Shown: positions 36,184 to 46,355, counted from the stretch's first letter. The stretch: DNA of 56,302 bases from Ruminococcus sp. (GCA_029060755.1 JAIDTI010000026.1:1-56302); one strand, 5' to 3'. The notes: generated by a model not told the origin, from the letters alone. Translations and numbers: made by a program.

Positions 36184-36247
36184 CATAAATTTGACCTCCA
36201 TAGATATTATAACACTGCCAAAGCCGATTATTTCAGATAACAATTTC

Positions 36248-36276
36248 ATTATATCATAAAACAAAGCAATTTGCAA
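36248..36276 (-). promoter_or_regulatory. Promoter of secG
   Basis: On the minus strand TTGCAA (36276-36271), 17 nt, TATAAT (36253-36248). It has the same hexamers and spacing as the ruvC promoter. Confidence 0.75.
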
Positions 36277-36395
36277 GTGTATTATATAAAAAAAGCGTGA
36301 GAACTTTTCAGTATATTTTTGTGAAAATCTAACAATAATATATTTCTGTCCGTGTGAATATAATTCATAAGAAATAACTTTAAGGAGAAAATACC

Positions 36396-36674
36396 ATGAC
36401 GGACAAGACTATAAAAAAAGACCACAATATCATAATCGAAAACCGACAGAGCATGAGCATTTCAGGTATAACAGATGTTGACAGTTTTGACGAAAAAGCA
36501 ATCTGCCTTTACACTCAACTTGGCGAACTTACAATTCAGGGGCGTGAACTTCATATTGATTCCATGAGCGTTGAAACAGGTGACATGACGATAACAGGCG
36601 ATATATGGGCGGTAATCTATGGCGACCGTGACAGAAAGAATCCCATTTCAGCTCTCGGGAGACTTTTCAGATGA
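36396..36674 (+). CDS. yabP: Sporulation protein YabP
   Basis: A 92-aa YabP/YqfC-family protein (HNIIIENRQSMSISGITDV; GELTIQGRELHIDSMSVETG). In Bacillus it is made in the mother cell under sigma-E and is needed for spore cortex formation together with YabQ. It starts after AAGGAG and overlaps yabQ by the ATGA arrangement. I could not settle a sigma-E promoter upstream. Confidence 0.9.
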   Translation: MTDKTIKKDHNIIIENRQSMSISGITDVDSFDEKAICLYTQLGELTIQGRELHIDSMSVETGDMTITGDIWAVIYGDRDRKNPISALGRLFR

Positions 36675-37243
36675 ATGTGCCTGAAACTTTTTTCACCATT
36701 CAGGAAGAACTTTTTCTGTTTCTGTTTTCATGCGTTGCAGGAGTTTTTATAGGCGTATTCTATGATATTTTCCGCACGCTCCGCATCATGATACCACATA
36801 ACTCTTTTTTTGTTGTGGCAGAAGATGTTGTTTTCCTCTCATGCTATACCATATTTCTTATATCATTTGCATCTGTTCAGGCTCGTGGCGAATTGAGATT
36901 CTACTTTATAATCGGAAATGCAATCGGTTTCACGCTGTATTTTTTTACAATAGGAATTTTTGTTATCCGCACATTCAGAAAGTTTTTCGGATTTATAGGT
37001 GCTTTGTTTGCTCCGATAAAAGCTATATATCTAACTATATGTAAAAAAGCACGGTGTAAATTTGTTGAAAACTCCAAACTTTTCACAAAACCCATAAAAA
37101 AATGTAATTTACTCTTGCAAAATGATAAGCATTTGTTGTATAATATAAGAGAATCTAAAAAGAGAAAGAACGTGAATATTGTTGCCCGACAAAACAAAAG
37201 CAAAGAAGAAAAAAAAGGAAAAGCCCGTAAAACTGAAAGATAA
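36671..37243 (+). CDS. yabQ: Sporulation membrane protein YabQ
   Basis: A 190-aa protein with about four membrane helices in the first 120 residues (FLFLFSCVAGVFIGVFYDI is typical of YabQ) and a long, very basic C-terminal tail (Lys-rich from about 120). Needed for spore cortex assembly in Bacillus. The last 65 nt overlap the divIC-like gene in another frame. Confidence 0.85.
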   Translation: MNVPETFFTIQEELFLFLFSCVAGVFIGVFYDIFRTLRIMIPHNSFFVVAEDVVFLSCYTIFLISFASVQARGELRFYFIIGNAIGFTLYFFTIGIFVIRTFRKFFGFIGALFAPIKAIYLTICKKARCKFVENSKLFTKPIKKCNLLLQNDKHLLYNIRESKKRKNVNIVARQNKSKEEKKGKARKTER

Positions 37244-37523
37244 AAAGGGCTTGTTTAACTGGGGTCTTGTCAAAATCACGGCAACTGCTATGATTATAGT
37301 ATGTGCCGCACTGCTTGTAACAACAGAACAGGACTGCAACAAAAAAGAACGTGAGCTTGCACATATTCAAGCAAAAATTGATGAATACAGCATTGAAAAT
37401 GAGGACTTGAAAAGGACACTTGAAAGTGATGACTTATCCGCATATATGGAAAAAGTCGCCCTTGAGGAATATCACTACGCTTATCCCGATGAAAGACGTT
37501 TTTATGATACATCAAGAGACTGA
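37179..37523 (+). CDS. divIC: DivIC/FtsB-type septum formation protein
   Basis: A 114-aa bitopic protein: Lys-rich cytoplasmic N-terminus, one membrane helix (about 33-48, ITATAMIIVCAALLV), then a coiled coil (ERELAHIQAKIDEYSIENED) and a short domain with the conserved EYHYAYPDERRFYD ending. It joins the divisome as a partner of FtsL/DivIB. The probable start is TTG at 37179 or 37182 with a weak ribosome site, inside yabQ, so it depends on yabQ translation. The same gene order yabP-yabQ-divIC-yabR is found in B. subtilis. Confidence 0.8.
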   Translation: MLPDKTKAKKKKKEKPVKLKDKKGLFNWGLVKITATAMIIVCAALLVTTEQDCNKKERELAHIQAKIDEYSIENEDLKRTLESDDLSAYMEKVALEEYHYAYPDERRFYDTSRD

Positions 37524-37567
37524 TTCTGCTTCATCATATTATATTTTTTAAGGAGTTTTTATTATTT

Positions 37568-38008
37568 ATGCAGGTTGAAATTGGAAAAATTTATACAGGT
37601 AAAGTAAAAGGCATTGCACAATATGGTGCTTTCATTGACATTGAGGGCGGTGCAACAGGTATGGTACATATATCAGAAATCGCAAACACATTTGTCAGTG
37701 AAATCCGTGAGCATCTTTCAGAGGGTCAGGAAGTTAAAGTCAAGGTTATCAACATCAATGAGCAGGGAAAAATAAGCTTGTCCATCAAAAAAGCTCTCAA
37801 TGAAACCGAAAACAACAGCGAAAGAAGAAAGCCTGCTCCGAACAGAGAACGCAAGAGCAAGCCTCTTATATATGAGCCGAAAAAAGTTATCCCGCAGTCT
37901 GAAATGAGTTTTGAAGATATGATGAGCCATTTCAAACAGTCAAGTGAGGAGAAAATGAGCGACCTGAAAAGAAGTACAGACAGAAAAAACAAGACAAAAA
38001 GAAAATAA
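37568..38008 (+). CDS. yabR: S1 RNA-binding protein YabR
   Basis: A 146-aa protein: residues about 1-75 are one S1 domain (GKIYTGKVKGIAQYGAFIDI; TGMVHISEIA; GKISLSIKKAL) and the rest is a basic, probably disordered tail. It resembles the general stress protein 13/YabR group, which associates with ribosomes. An AAGGAG site lies upstream of the ATG with a long AT-rich spacer. Followed by a terminator hairpin. Confidence 0.85.
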   Translation: MQVEIGKIYTGKVKGIAQYGAFIDIEGGATGMVHISEIANTFVSEIREHLSEGQEVKVKVININEQGKISLSIKKALNETENNSERRKPAPNRERKSKPLIYEPKKVIPQSEMSFEDMMSHFKQSSEEKMSDLKRSTDRKNKTKRK

Positions 38009-38016
38009 TGTTTTAC

Positions 38017-38038
38017 AGCTCTCCTTTTTCGGAGAGCT
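38017..38038 (+). terminator. Terminator hairpin after yabR
   Basis: AGCTCTCC (38017-38024) pairs perfectly with GGAGAGCT (38031-38038) over a T-rich loop. The following tail ATATTTGT is only moderately T-rich. Confidence 0.65.
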
Positions 38039-38096
38039 ATATTTGTACAAAATGACAGTTTTTTACTATGATTTTTGTAATCTATGGCAGATTATA

Positions 38097-38125
38097 TTGA
38101 CATAGCTTTCTAGATTTGTTATAAT
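38097..38125 (+). promoter_or_regulatory. Consensus promoter of the polysaccharide operon
   Basis: TTGACA at 38097-38102, exactly 17 nt, TATAAT at 38120-38125. No other clear promoter is seen until 46705, so this should drive the whole operon. Confidence 0.85.
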
Positions 38126-38142
38126 TAAGATTATAATATATT

Positions 38143-38178
38143 AAGGAGATGTGCATATTTCTGCACACTGAATTTATG
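38143..38178 (+). promoter_or_regulatory. Ribosome-binding site with a hairpin in its spacer
   Basis: AAGGAG at 38143-38148 is 27 nt from the likely ATG at 38176. Between them TGTGCA (38150-38155) and TGCACA (38162-38167) form a perfect 6-bp hairpin with a 6-nt loop. With the hairpin folded, only 9 nt remain between AAGGAG and ATG. Confidence 0.55.
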
Positions 38179-39534
38179 AAAAGAGACAGATTCAAAAGAC
38201 TTATTTCTTTTGCGCTCGCTTTAGTCCTTCTTGGAATTTTAACAGGTGCTTTTGCATTTGTATGGTACAGATATTATAGTGAAGCTATAGTCATGCCATA
38301 TTACAGACGTGGCAACTGGGTGCTTATCGGTATGTACTGTATATTGATATGGCTTTTTTTCAAGGCTTACGGCGGTTTCAAACTTGGCTATCTTAAAAAA
38401 ACTGATATGCTGTATTCACAGCTTATTTCTATGGTATGTGTTGATTTTGTCGCATATTTTCTTATAAGTCTTATCGGACGGCATTTCATGTCACCGTCGC
38501 CCATGATTACGCTGACTTTTGCAGATTTCGGCATAATATCACTATGGACGCTTATCACAAGCAAAATATACTTTATAATATATCCCCCCCGAAAACTCAT
38601 TATACTTTATGGAAGTCATCAGGCAGTATCGCTTGTCATGAAAATGAGCAAACGCATAGACAAATATATGATATGTGAGTCCATAAGCATAAATGAACCG
38701 CAGGACAGAATAAAGGAGCTTATATTGAAATATGAGGGAGTAATTATATGCGATATTTCGGCAGAACAGCGCAACTATTACCTCAAATTCTGCTTTGAAA
38801 ACTCCATACGTTCATATATAGCTCCGAAAATTTCAGATATTATAATAAGAGGTGCAGACGATATAAGACTTTTTGATACTCCCCTGCTCCTTTGCAGAAA
38901 TTACGGTCTTGATTTTGAACAGCGTTTTCTGAAACGTGCGTTCGATATAGTATTTTCTGTTATTACACTGATTCTGCTGTCTCCATTTATGATTCTGTCG
39001 GCGATAGCTATAAAAATATATGACGGCGGTACTGTATTCTATAAGCAGAAACGTCTTACAATAGACGGCAGGGAGTTTTATATATATAAGTTCCGCAGTA
39101 TGATAGCAGATGCCGAAAAATCGGGTACTCCACAGCTTGCATCTGAAAACGACCCACGCATAACACCTGTCGGAAAAATTCTGCGGAGTACAAAACTTGA
39201 CGAACTCCCGCAACTTCTGAATATACTCAAAGGTGAAATGTCGGTAGTTGGTCCACGTCCTGAACGTCCCGAACTTACAAAGCTGTATAAGCAGGAAATG
39301 CCTGAATTTGAGTTCAGACTGAAAGTGAAAGCAGGTCTTACGGGATATGCGCAGGTTACGGGCGTATACGATACAACTCCATACGACAAGCTTAAAATGG
39401 ACTTGATGTACATAGAAAACTACTCATTCCGCATGGATTTGCAGATAATTCTTATGACTATAAAAATAATGCTGTTTCCCTCCGAAACAAATGAGCATAA
39501 GGGAATAACAGACGAAAGAAAGGATATAAAATGA
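38176..39534 (+). CDS. Polyprenyl-phosphate sugar-1-phosphate transferase (initiating enzyme)
   Basis: Starts polysaccharide assembly by moving a sugar phosphate onto undecaprenyl phosphate. N-terminal half: about four membrane helices and a CoA-binding-like region (IILYGSHQAVSLVMKM). C-terminal bacterial sugar transferase domain from about residue 255: a membrane anchor after RAFDIVFSVI, FYKQKRLTIDGREFYIYKF, RSTKLDELPQLLNILKGEM and VVGPRPERPE. I favour ATG 38176 (MKRDRFKRL, 452 aa); the upstream ATG at 38149 touches the ribosome site. It overlaps the next gene by ATGA. Confidence 0.85.
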   Translation: MKRDRFKRLISFALALVLLGILTGAFAFVWYRYYSEAIVMPYYRRGNWVLIGMYCILIWLFFKAYGGFKLGYLKKTDMLYSQLISMVCVDFVAYFLISLIGRHFMSPSPMITLTFADFGIISLWTLITSKIYFIIYPPRKLIILYGSHQAVSLVMKMSKRIDKYMICESISINEPQDRIKELILKYEGVIICDISAEQRNYYLKFCFENSIRSYIAPKISDIIIRGADDIRLFDTPLLLCRNYGLDFEQRFLKRAFDIVFSVITLILLSPFMILSAIAIKIYDGGTVFYKQKRLTIDGREFYIYKFRSMIADAEKSGTPQLASENDPRITPVGKILRSTKLDELPQLLNILKGEMSVVGPRPERPELTKLYKQEMPEFEFRLKVKAGLTGYAQVTGVYDTTPYDKLKMDLMYIENYSFRMDLQIILMTIKIMLFPSETNEHKGITDERKDIK

Positions 39535-40595
39535 AAACAACAGCAGTTATAATGGCAGGCGGTAAAGGTGAGCGTTTCTGGCCTAAAAGCAGAACATCAA
39601 AGCCGAAACAGTTTCTCTCACTTACATCAGACGGCGAAACAATGATTCAGAAAACTGTAAAAAGGCTCATGCCGTTGGTTGATATTGAGGACGTTTATAT
39701 CGTCACAAACTCCGCATATACAAAACTTGTAAAAGAACAGTTGCCTGATATTCCGCAGGAAAATATACTTGCTGAACCGTGTGCAAGGAATACAGCACCG
39801 TGCATAGCATTTGCATCAGCCGTAATCGGTCGGAAATATGATGATGCAGTCATGCTTGTACTCCCCTCCGACCACCTTATAAATAATGATGTGCTTTATG
39901 CTGATACACTGAAAAAGGCTGTTTCTGTTGCAGAACAGAGCGAAAACCTTGTTACAATTGGTATAACACCGACATACGCTGAAACGGGCTACGGATATAT
40001 AAATTTTGGTGACGAAAAAAATGGTGCGTATGTTGTAGAAAGATTTGTTGAAAAACCTGATTTGCCGACTGCTGAAAAGTATCTTGAATCAGGCAGGTAT
40101 TTATGGAATAGTGGTATGTTTATATGGAAATTATCGTCAATTATGAATAATATCAGAAAATTCATGCCTGATATATATGACGGTGCAATGAAAATCGGAG
40201 AATCTTTCGGCAGTGATGATTTCAATACTGTTTTAAGCCGTGAATTTGAGTTATTCCGCAGTGAATCGATAGACTTCGGCATCATGGAAAAAGCAGACAA
40301 CATATACACTCTGCCATCAAGTTTCGGCTGGGACGACGTAGGAAGCTGGCTTGCGGTTGAGCGTATCAATGATACAGATGCAGACATGAACTATATTGAG
40401 GGAGATGTTATTGCCGAAAATACACATCATACTACAATATGCGGAGGAAACAGACTTGTTGCTGTTGTGGGTGTTGACGATATAGTTATTGTAGATACGG
40501 AAGATGCCGTGCTTGTATGTTCAAAGAACAGCACGCAGGATATAAAGAAAATAATCGCCCGACTTAAAGAACAGGGCAGAAATGATTTAGTTTAA
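39531..40595 (+). CDS. manC: Mannose-1-phosphate guanylyltransferase
   Basis: Makes GDP-mannose from mannose-1-phosphate and GTP. The nucleotide-binding signature MAGGKGERFWPKSR is at the start, with KPKQFL, LPSDHLI and the sugar-binding FVEKPD downstream; residue about 240 on reads FGIMEKADNIYTLPSSFGWDD, typical of the family. 354 aa: no fused phosphomannose isomerase domain, so the monofunctional form. It provides substrate for the dehydratase encoded 12 nt downstream. Confidence 0.92.
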   Translation: MKTTAVIMAGGKGERFWPKSRTSKPKQFLSLTSDGETMIQKTVKRLMPLVDIEDVYIVTNSAYTKLVKEQLPDIPQENILAEPCARNTAPCIAFASAVIGRKYDDAVMLVLPSDHLINNDVLYADTLKKAVSVAEQSENLVTIGITPTYAETGYGYINFGDEKNGAYVVERFVEKPDLPTAEKYLESGRYLWNSGMFIWKLSSIMNNIRKFMPDIYDGAMKIGESFGSDDFNTVLSREFELFRSESIDFGIMEKADNIYTLPSSFGWDDVGSWLAVERINDTDADMNYIEGDVIAENTHHTTICGGNRLVAVVGVDDIVIVDTEDAVLVCSKNSTQDIKKIIARLKEQGRNDLV

Positions 40596-41645
<1,050 letters not shown>

Positions 41646-41671
41646 TTTTAAAGGGATTATTAGGGGTAAAT

Positions 41672-42214
41672 ATGAAAAAACTTTTACAGAATTTATGGTT
41701 TTATGCAATAAAACTTCCTGTTATGGCAGTGATATTATTTATTGGCAACACGTGGAAAGTATGGCTTTTCGGAGTAATCATGCTTTTAATGGTATTTTTC
41801 TCACTACTTACAGAAAATGCTATAATATTAATGGTATCTCTTACTTTGATTTCTGCAATACCATTATGTTACTATATAAAAAAACTGATATGTCTGATTA
41901 AATTCACACGTCACGGCATAAAAACAGAGGGTACAATATGGATTGTAAATCCTCTGCGCAGAAGTTCGGCAGGCTATGTTCAGGTACATTTTACAGATGA
42001 AAGCGGTACTGAATACGCACCGAAAATATATAACTGGCTGATATTTCCGTCAATGACAGTAAACAGAAAAATTTCTGTCATATACGATAAAAACAATCCT
42101 GAAAATGCCTGTTTATCAGAAAAATCAGTCATACAAAACATCATATCGGCTATATTGTCAATGTGCCTGTTTGTACCATTTCTGATAATGCTGATAAAGG
42201 TGATTGGATTATGA
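41672..42214 (+). CDS. Membrane protein with DUF3592-like middle, unknown
   Basis: A 180-aa protein: two or three membrane helices in the first 75 residues, an extramembrane beta-rich segment (TEGTIWIVNPLRRSSAGYVQ; ISVIYDKNNPENACL), and a C-terminal helix. The middle resembles DUF3592, and the gene at 42434 is a paralogue (KNNPENA versus KNNPDDA). I prefer ATG 41672, behind AGGGG, to ATG 41642, which overlaps the gmd stop. Role in the polysaccharide operon unknown. Confidence 0.6.
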   Translation: MKKLLQNLWFYAIKLPVMAVILFIGNTWKVWLFGVIMLLMVFFSLLTENAIILMVSLTLISAIPLCYYIKKLICLIKFTRHGIKTEGTIWIVNPLRRSSAGYVQVHFTDESGTEYAPKIYNWLIFPSMTVNRKISVIYDKNNPENACLSEKSVIQNIISAILSMCLFVPFLIMLIKVIGL

Positions 42215-42429
42215 AAATAATGGTTATTATATTTACCCTTATATTTTTCGGATTTACAATTATCACGGTAAAAAATCTGATAGATTATATCATTCTGAAA
42301 TACAGCAACAGAATATGGAAAGATTACAGCAAAGATTATCTCCTGTCAAAATCGCTGTTATACTATATACTTGAATTTTCCATATCATTATGGGCATTTA
42401 TCGGACTTTTAACATCATTGTGGAGGTAA
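42211..42429 (+). CDS. Small two-helix membrane protein, unknown
   Basis: A 72-aa protein starting MKIMVIIFTLIFFGF with membrane helices at both ends and a charged middle (KYSNRIWKDYSKDYLLS). The ATG overlaps the preceding stop (ATGA) and has AAGGTGATT upstream. No family recognised. It lies between the two DUF3592-like paralogues, 4 nt before the second. Confidence 0.55.
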   Translation: MKIMVIIFTLIFFGFTIITVKNLIDYIILKYSNRIWKDYSKDYLLSKSLLYYILEFSISLWAFIGLLTSLWR

Positions 42430-42433
42430 CAGC

Positions 42434-42916
42434 ATGAAAAAGATAAAAGATTTTATTATAAGTATTCCGATATGGGTAAAAATACTTGTCTGTTCGATTA
42501 TGTTTTTTGTCTGTATTTTTATTGCCATACTTACTGAAAATCCTGTATCATTTTTGGCTTATTTTTCAATTCTCACAGCTTTTTTTGTAAAATTCTGCTT
42601 TACAAAGTTAAGCGAATATATAAATACAGTAATTCATGGCAGACTTACAACAGGCAAAGTAGTCAATCGTTTCGGAGAAGGCAAGGGCGTATCGTATGCG
42701 TGGATTCAGTACAGCACAAAAGACGGCGACACATATCAGAATACTTTTCCAACAATAGCATTTTTGTTCTGTCCTTTGATATACAACAAAAATAACCCTG
42801 ATGATGCTGTACTTCTCACAAATTTCATAGCAAGACTGCTGATATTTCTTGCATCTTCTGCTTGTCTGGGTTTAGTATTGTTTGAACTATTTTTGTGGAT
42901 AAAATCAACAATATAA
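42434..42916 (+). CDS. Membrane protein, DUF3592-like paralogue of 41672
   Basis: A 160-aa protein with two N-terminal helices, an extramembrane segment (GRLTTGKVVNRFGEG; YAWIQYSTKDGDTYQ; LIYNKNNPDDAVLL) and a C-terminal helix. Same plan as the protein at 41672, suggesting an old tandem duplication with a small gene in between. GGAGG ribosome site. Function unknown; perhaps accessory to polysaccharide export, as no flippase or polymerase gene is present here. Confidence 0.6.
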   Translation: MKKIKDFIISIPIWVKILVCSIMFFVCIFIAILTENPVSFLAYFSILTAFFVKFCFTKLSEYINTVIHGRLTTGKVVNRFGEGKGVSYAWIQYSTKDGDTYQNTFPTIAFLFCPLIYNKNNPDDAVLLTNFIARLLIFLASSACLGLVLFELFLWIKSTI

Positions 42917-42928
42917 AGGAGTGATAAC

Positions 42929-44071
42929 TTGAATATACAGTTTGACGCATTACCGCTTATAAGCGACAGAATGACTGGTATAGGCTGGTGTGAGGCAGGA
43001 CAGACCACCGCTATGGCACGTCTGCACCCTGAAGATAATTTTATGTACAACTTTTTTTCAAGAAAAGATGACCACATAAAGCTTGAACGTCTTGCACCGT
43101 TTCTTGCAGATATAAAGCCGAATATTGCACATTTTTCAATACTTGTATATCGTGCATTGAGTACATTTATACCCTTGCCATATAACTTATTTTTTGGCAA
43201 TAATGCTGATGTAACGCACTTTTTCAACTACATTGCACCGCCGTTTGTACACGGAAAAACAGTTATAACAGTTCATGACATGGTATACAAGTCATTCCCT
43301 GAAACTGTAAAGGGTCGCACAAAATTAATGCTGAACATGGGATTAAAGCAGTCAATGAAGCGTGCGGATATTATAGTAACGGATTCAGAGTTTTCAAAAA
43401 GTGAGATAATAAAGTATTTTCCACAGCACAGGAAAAAAATCCGTGTTGTGCCATGCGGAGTGGATTTGCAGAAGTTCAGACCGTGTGAGGATTCCGAAAA
43501 AATACAGCAGGTTAAAAAGTCGCTTGGTATAAACGGAGAGTATTTCTTGTATCTTGGCACAATTGAGCCACGCAAGAATCTTGAACGACTGATAACAGCT
43601 TACTATGCACTTGCAAAAAAGCTGAAAAATCCACCTAAACTTGTACTGGCAGGGGGCAAGGGCTGGCTGTACGACAGTATTTTCAGGCGTGTCAAGGAGT
43701 TAAAACTCACAAAACAGGTGATTTTTACAGAATATGTACCGTCAGAAGATATAACTGCACTTATGTGCGGAGCGTTGGCATTTGTTTTTCCGTCAGTTTA
43801 TGAGGGATTTGGTATGCCGCCGCTTGAAGCTATGGCTTGCGGAGTACCCGTATTGTGTTCGAACTGCGCATCACTGCCCGAAGTTACGGGGGATTGTGCT
43901 ATAATATGTGATGCTTATTCTGTCAAGAGCATTGCAAAAGGATTATACAAACTTTATTCAGATGAGAAGTTAAGAAAGGATTTGAGCATGAAAGGATTAC
44001 AGCGTGCAAGGCTGTTTTCATGGGAAAAATCCGCAGAAAAACTATATAATATTTATAAGGAGATTATTTGA
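42929..44071 (+). CDS. GT4-family glycosyltransferase
   Basis: A GT-B fold retaining glycosyltransferase, probably using GDP-sugars. The C-terminal domain shows [16 protein letters not shown] (nucleotide loop) and the acid motif [17 protein letters not shown] (EGFGxxxLE). 380 aa. Related to mannosyl- and rhamnosyltransferases of O-antigen clusters; the exact acceptor is unknown. The start is TTG at 42929, 7 nt after AAAGGAG. Confidence 0.88.
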   Translation: MNIQFDALPLISDRMTGIGWCEAGQTTAMARLHPEDNFMYNFFSRKDDHIKLERLAPFLADIKPNIAHFSILVYRALSTFIPLPYNLFFGNNADVTHFFNYIAPPFVHGKTVITVHDMVYKSFPETVKGRTKLMLNMGLKQSMKRADIIVTDSEFSKSEIIKYFPQHRKKIRVVPCGVDLQKFRPCEDSEKIQQVKKSLGINGEYFLYLGTIEPRKNLERLITAYYALAKKLKNPPKLVLAGGKGWLYDSIFRRVKELKLTKQVIFTEYVPSEDITALMCGALAFVFPSVYEGFGMPPLEAMACGVPVLCSNCASLPEVTGDCAIICDAYSVKSIAKGLYKLYSDEKLRKDLSMKGLQRARLFSWEKSAEKLYNIYKEII

Positions 44072-44072
44072 A

Positions 44073-44288
44073 ATGGAAAATTATGACGACTTTTTAACAG
44101 AAGAAGATACATTCAGACTTGAAATAGAAACATATCTGCCCGAATTTATGGAACGTATGAAAAATGACACCATGCACGACCCTGATTTTGTACAGCGTAC
44201 TCTTGAAATGATGGAAATAAGCGAATCAGCAGGAATCAACCTGCAACAGTATATACTTGACTATGGCAAGGCAAATGGCATTGAATAA
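44073..44288 (+). CDS. Small acidic protein, unknown
   Basis: A 71-aa, strongly acidic, probably all-helical protein (MENYDDFLTEEDTFRLEIET). ATG at 44073 with AAGGAG 10 nt upstream. It begins 1 nt after one glycosyltransferase and overlaps the next. No family recognised; perhaps a small partner of one of the glycosyltransferases (inference from position only). Confidence 0.55.
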   Translation: MENYDDFLTEEDTFRLEIETYLPEFMERMKNDTMHDPDFVQRTLEMMEISESAGINLQQYILDYGKANGIE

Positions 44289-45405
44289 AATCAGAGTTCT
44301 TGAAGTAAACAAGGCATATTTCCCACACGTTGGCGGAATTGAAAGTCTTGTGAAGCAGTATTCAGAGGAGTTAAGACAATACTGCGCCGTAAAGACTCTT
44401 GTATGCCGTGATGATTTCGGCTCAACTGTCACTGAAACTGTAGACGGCGTGAAAATTACAAGAGCAGGAAGTTTCGGAACATATTTTTCCTGCCCTGTTT
44501 CGTTCAGTTTTATCAGATTATTCAGAAAAATGTCGAAAAATGCAGATATAGTGCATATAAATGTACCGTTTCCGCTTGCTGATGTTGCACTGCTTTTGTC
44601 GGAATATAAAGGAAAAGTTGCTGTTTCATGGCATAGCGATATAGTGAAGCAGAAAAAACTGATGCTTATTTACAATCCGTTCATGCAATACCTGCTGAAA
44701 CGTGCGGACGTTATATTCACGGCTACAGAGGGGCATATTAACGGCTCATCATATCTTAAGCCATTCCGTGACAAATGCCGTATACTTCCTTATGGGATAA
44801 CCCCCGAAAATTATCTTGATATTGAGCGTGTGCCGTTTCTCACTGATAAGCTGACGGACAAATCAGCTGTAAAACTATTTTTCACGGGCAGACTTGTATA
44901 TTATAAGGGTGTAGACGTTCTGCTGAAAGCATTTACAAGAGTGAAAAACTGCGAACTTTTCATAGCAGGAACAGGCGGACTTGAAAAATCACTGAAAACT
45001 TTTGCGGAATCTCACGGACTTACAGAAAAAGTGCATTTTTTAGGATTTCTGCCCGATAATGAGCTTAAACAGGCTTATGCGGACTGCGATATATTTATAC
45101 TGCCGTCTATCGCAAAAAGTGAAGCGTTTGGAATAGTACAGCTTGAAGCCATGATATACGGCAAGCCCGTAATAAATACAAATCTGCCGTCTGGTGTACC
45201 TTATGTGAGTATCAGCGGACAAACTGGCATAACTGTTCCACCCTCCGACTGCAAAGCACTTGCAGATGCGATAAATACACTTGCACAAAACAAAAGTCTG
45301 CGTGAAAAATTCGGAAAAAACGCACAGAAAAGAGTTATCAGCAATTTCAATGAGAAAAAAATCATACGCAAATTGTACGAATTTTTACTGGAGGTGACAG
45401 AATGA
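44275..45405 (+). CDS. GT4-family glycosyltransferase, second copy
   Basis: A second GT-B glycosyltransferase (about 376 aa). N-terminal KAYFPHVGGIESLVKQY; C-terminal LFFTGRLVYYKGVDVLLKA and the EGFG-equivalent SIAKSEAFGIVQLEAM. The start is unsure: ATG 44275 has AAGG only 3 nt upstream, while TTG 44281 has a better 9-nt spacing. Works with the GT at 42929 and the GDP-deoxyhexose enzymes. Confidence 0.85.
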   Translation: MALNKIRVLEVNKAYFPHVGGIESLVKQYSEELRQYCAVKTLVCRDDFGSTVTETVDGVKITRAGSFGTYFSCPVSFSFIRLFRKMSKNADIVHINVPFPLADVALLLSEYKGKVAVSWHSDIVKQKKLMLIYNPFMQYLLKRADVIFTATEGHINGSSYLKPFRDKCRILPYGITPENYLDIERVPFLTDKLTDKSAVKLFFTGRLVYYKGVDVLLKAFTRVKNCELFIAGTGGLEKSLKTFAESHGLTEKVHFLGFLPDNELKQAYADCDIFILPSIAKSEAFGIVQLEAMIYGKPVINTNLPSGVPYVSISGQTGITVPPSDCKALADAINTLAQNKSLREKFGKNAQKRVISNFNEKKIIRKLYEFLLEVTE

Positions 45406-46355
45406 AAGCTTTGATTATAGGTGGAGCAGGATTTGTCGGCGGTTATCTTATTGACGAACTGACTGCAAATGGATTTGAAGTACACGCAACACGTCTTGAA
45501 AATGAGAGTATTTCCGAAAAATGTACAGTCCATACGCTTGACATTCTCAAAAAAGATGATATAATCAATATTTTCAACAGCGTATCACCTGATGTTGTGT
45601 ATCATCTTGCTGCACAAAGTTCTGTTGCTTTATCGTGGGAAAAGCCACAGCTTACAGCAGAAGTGAATATTATCGGCTCAATAAATATTCTTGAGGCTTT
45701 CAGAGAGTACGGAAAATCAGCGAATATGCGTTTAGTGCTGATTGGTTCAGGTGAGGAATACGGGTATATACGTCCCGAAGATTGTCCGATAAGTGAAAAT
45801 CAACCGCTGAATCCTGCAAATATATACGCCATGACAAAAGCGTGTCAGGAGATGACGGGGAAAATATACGCAAGAGCGTATAATCTTGATATAATAATGG
45901 TGCGTGCGTTCAATCATTCAGGCGCAAAGCAGAGTAGTATTTTTGTTATTTCCGATTTTTGCAGGCAGATTGCCAAAATTGAATCGGGCAGAAAATCACC
46001 TGAAATATGCGTGGGAAATCTTTCGGCTATGCGTGATTTTACTGATGTACGTGACGTTGTGAGGGCATACAGACTTCTTGCGGACAAGGGAACTGGTGGA
46101 AGCGTATACAACATAGGACACGGAAAAGCTGTCAGCATACAGCATATACTTGATACTGCGCTAAATTTTTCGGCGGTGCATATTGATGTAAAGACAGACC
46201 CGAAACGCATGAGAGCATCTGATACACCCATAATAGAGCCTGATGTATCAAAAATATTTGCTGATACTGGCTGGAAAGCTGAAATTTCACTTGAAAAAAC
46301 AATTGAAGATACACTTGATTATTGGAGAGAGGAGTATAAAAAATGTCAGATATGA
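45402..46355 (+). CDS. rmd: GDP-4-keto-6-deoxy-mannose reductase-like SDR
   Basis: An extended SDR (NAD(P) loop GGAGFVGGYLIDEL; catalytic YAMTKACQEM) most like RMD, which reduces the Gmd product to GDP-D-rhamnose. The fucose synthase Fcl, an epimerase/reductase on the same substrate, differs in its start motif, so I favour RMD. 317 aa. ATG overlaps the preceding stop (ATGA). Reduction specificity cannot be proved from sequence; a GDP-4-keto sugar epimerase is the alternative. Confidence 0.75.
   Translation: MKALIIGGAGFVGGYLIDELTANGFEVHATRLENESISEKCTVHTLDILKKDDIINIFNSVSPDVVYHLAAQSSVALSWEKPQLTAEVNIIGSINILEAFREYGKSANMRLVLIGSGEEYGYIRPEDCPISENQPLNPANIYAMTKACQEMTGKIYARAYNLDIIMVRAFNHSGAKQSSIFVISDFCRQIAKIESGRKSPEICVGNLSAMRDFTDVRDVVRAYRLLADKGTGGSVYNIGHGKAVSIQHILDTALNFSAVHIDVKTDPKRMRASDTPIIEPDVSKIFADTGWKAEISLEKTIEDTLDYWREEYKKCQI

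Noticed and set aside
36285-36395. Possible sigma-E promoter for yabP
   Set aside because: Several AT-rich words could fit the loose sigma-E pattern, but none has both boxes at a convincing distance.
38149-38175. ATG at 38149 as start of the sugar transferase
   Set aside because: It directly abuts AAGGAG with no spacer; the ATG at 38176 fits the protein family better, with the hairpin explaining the distance.
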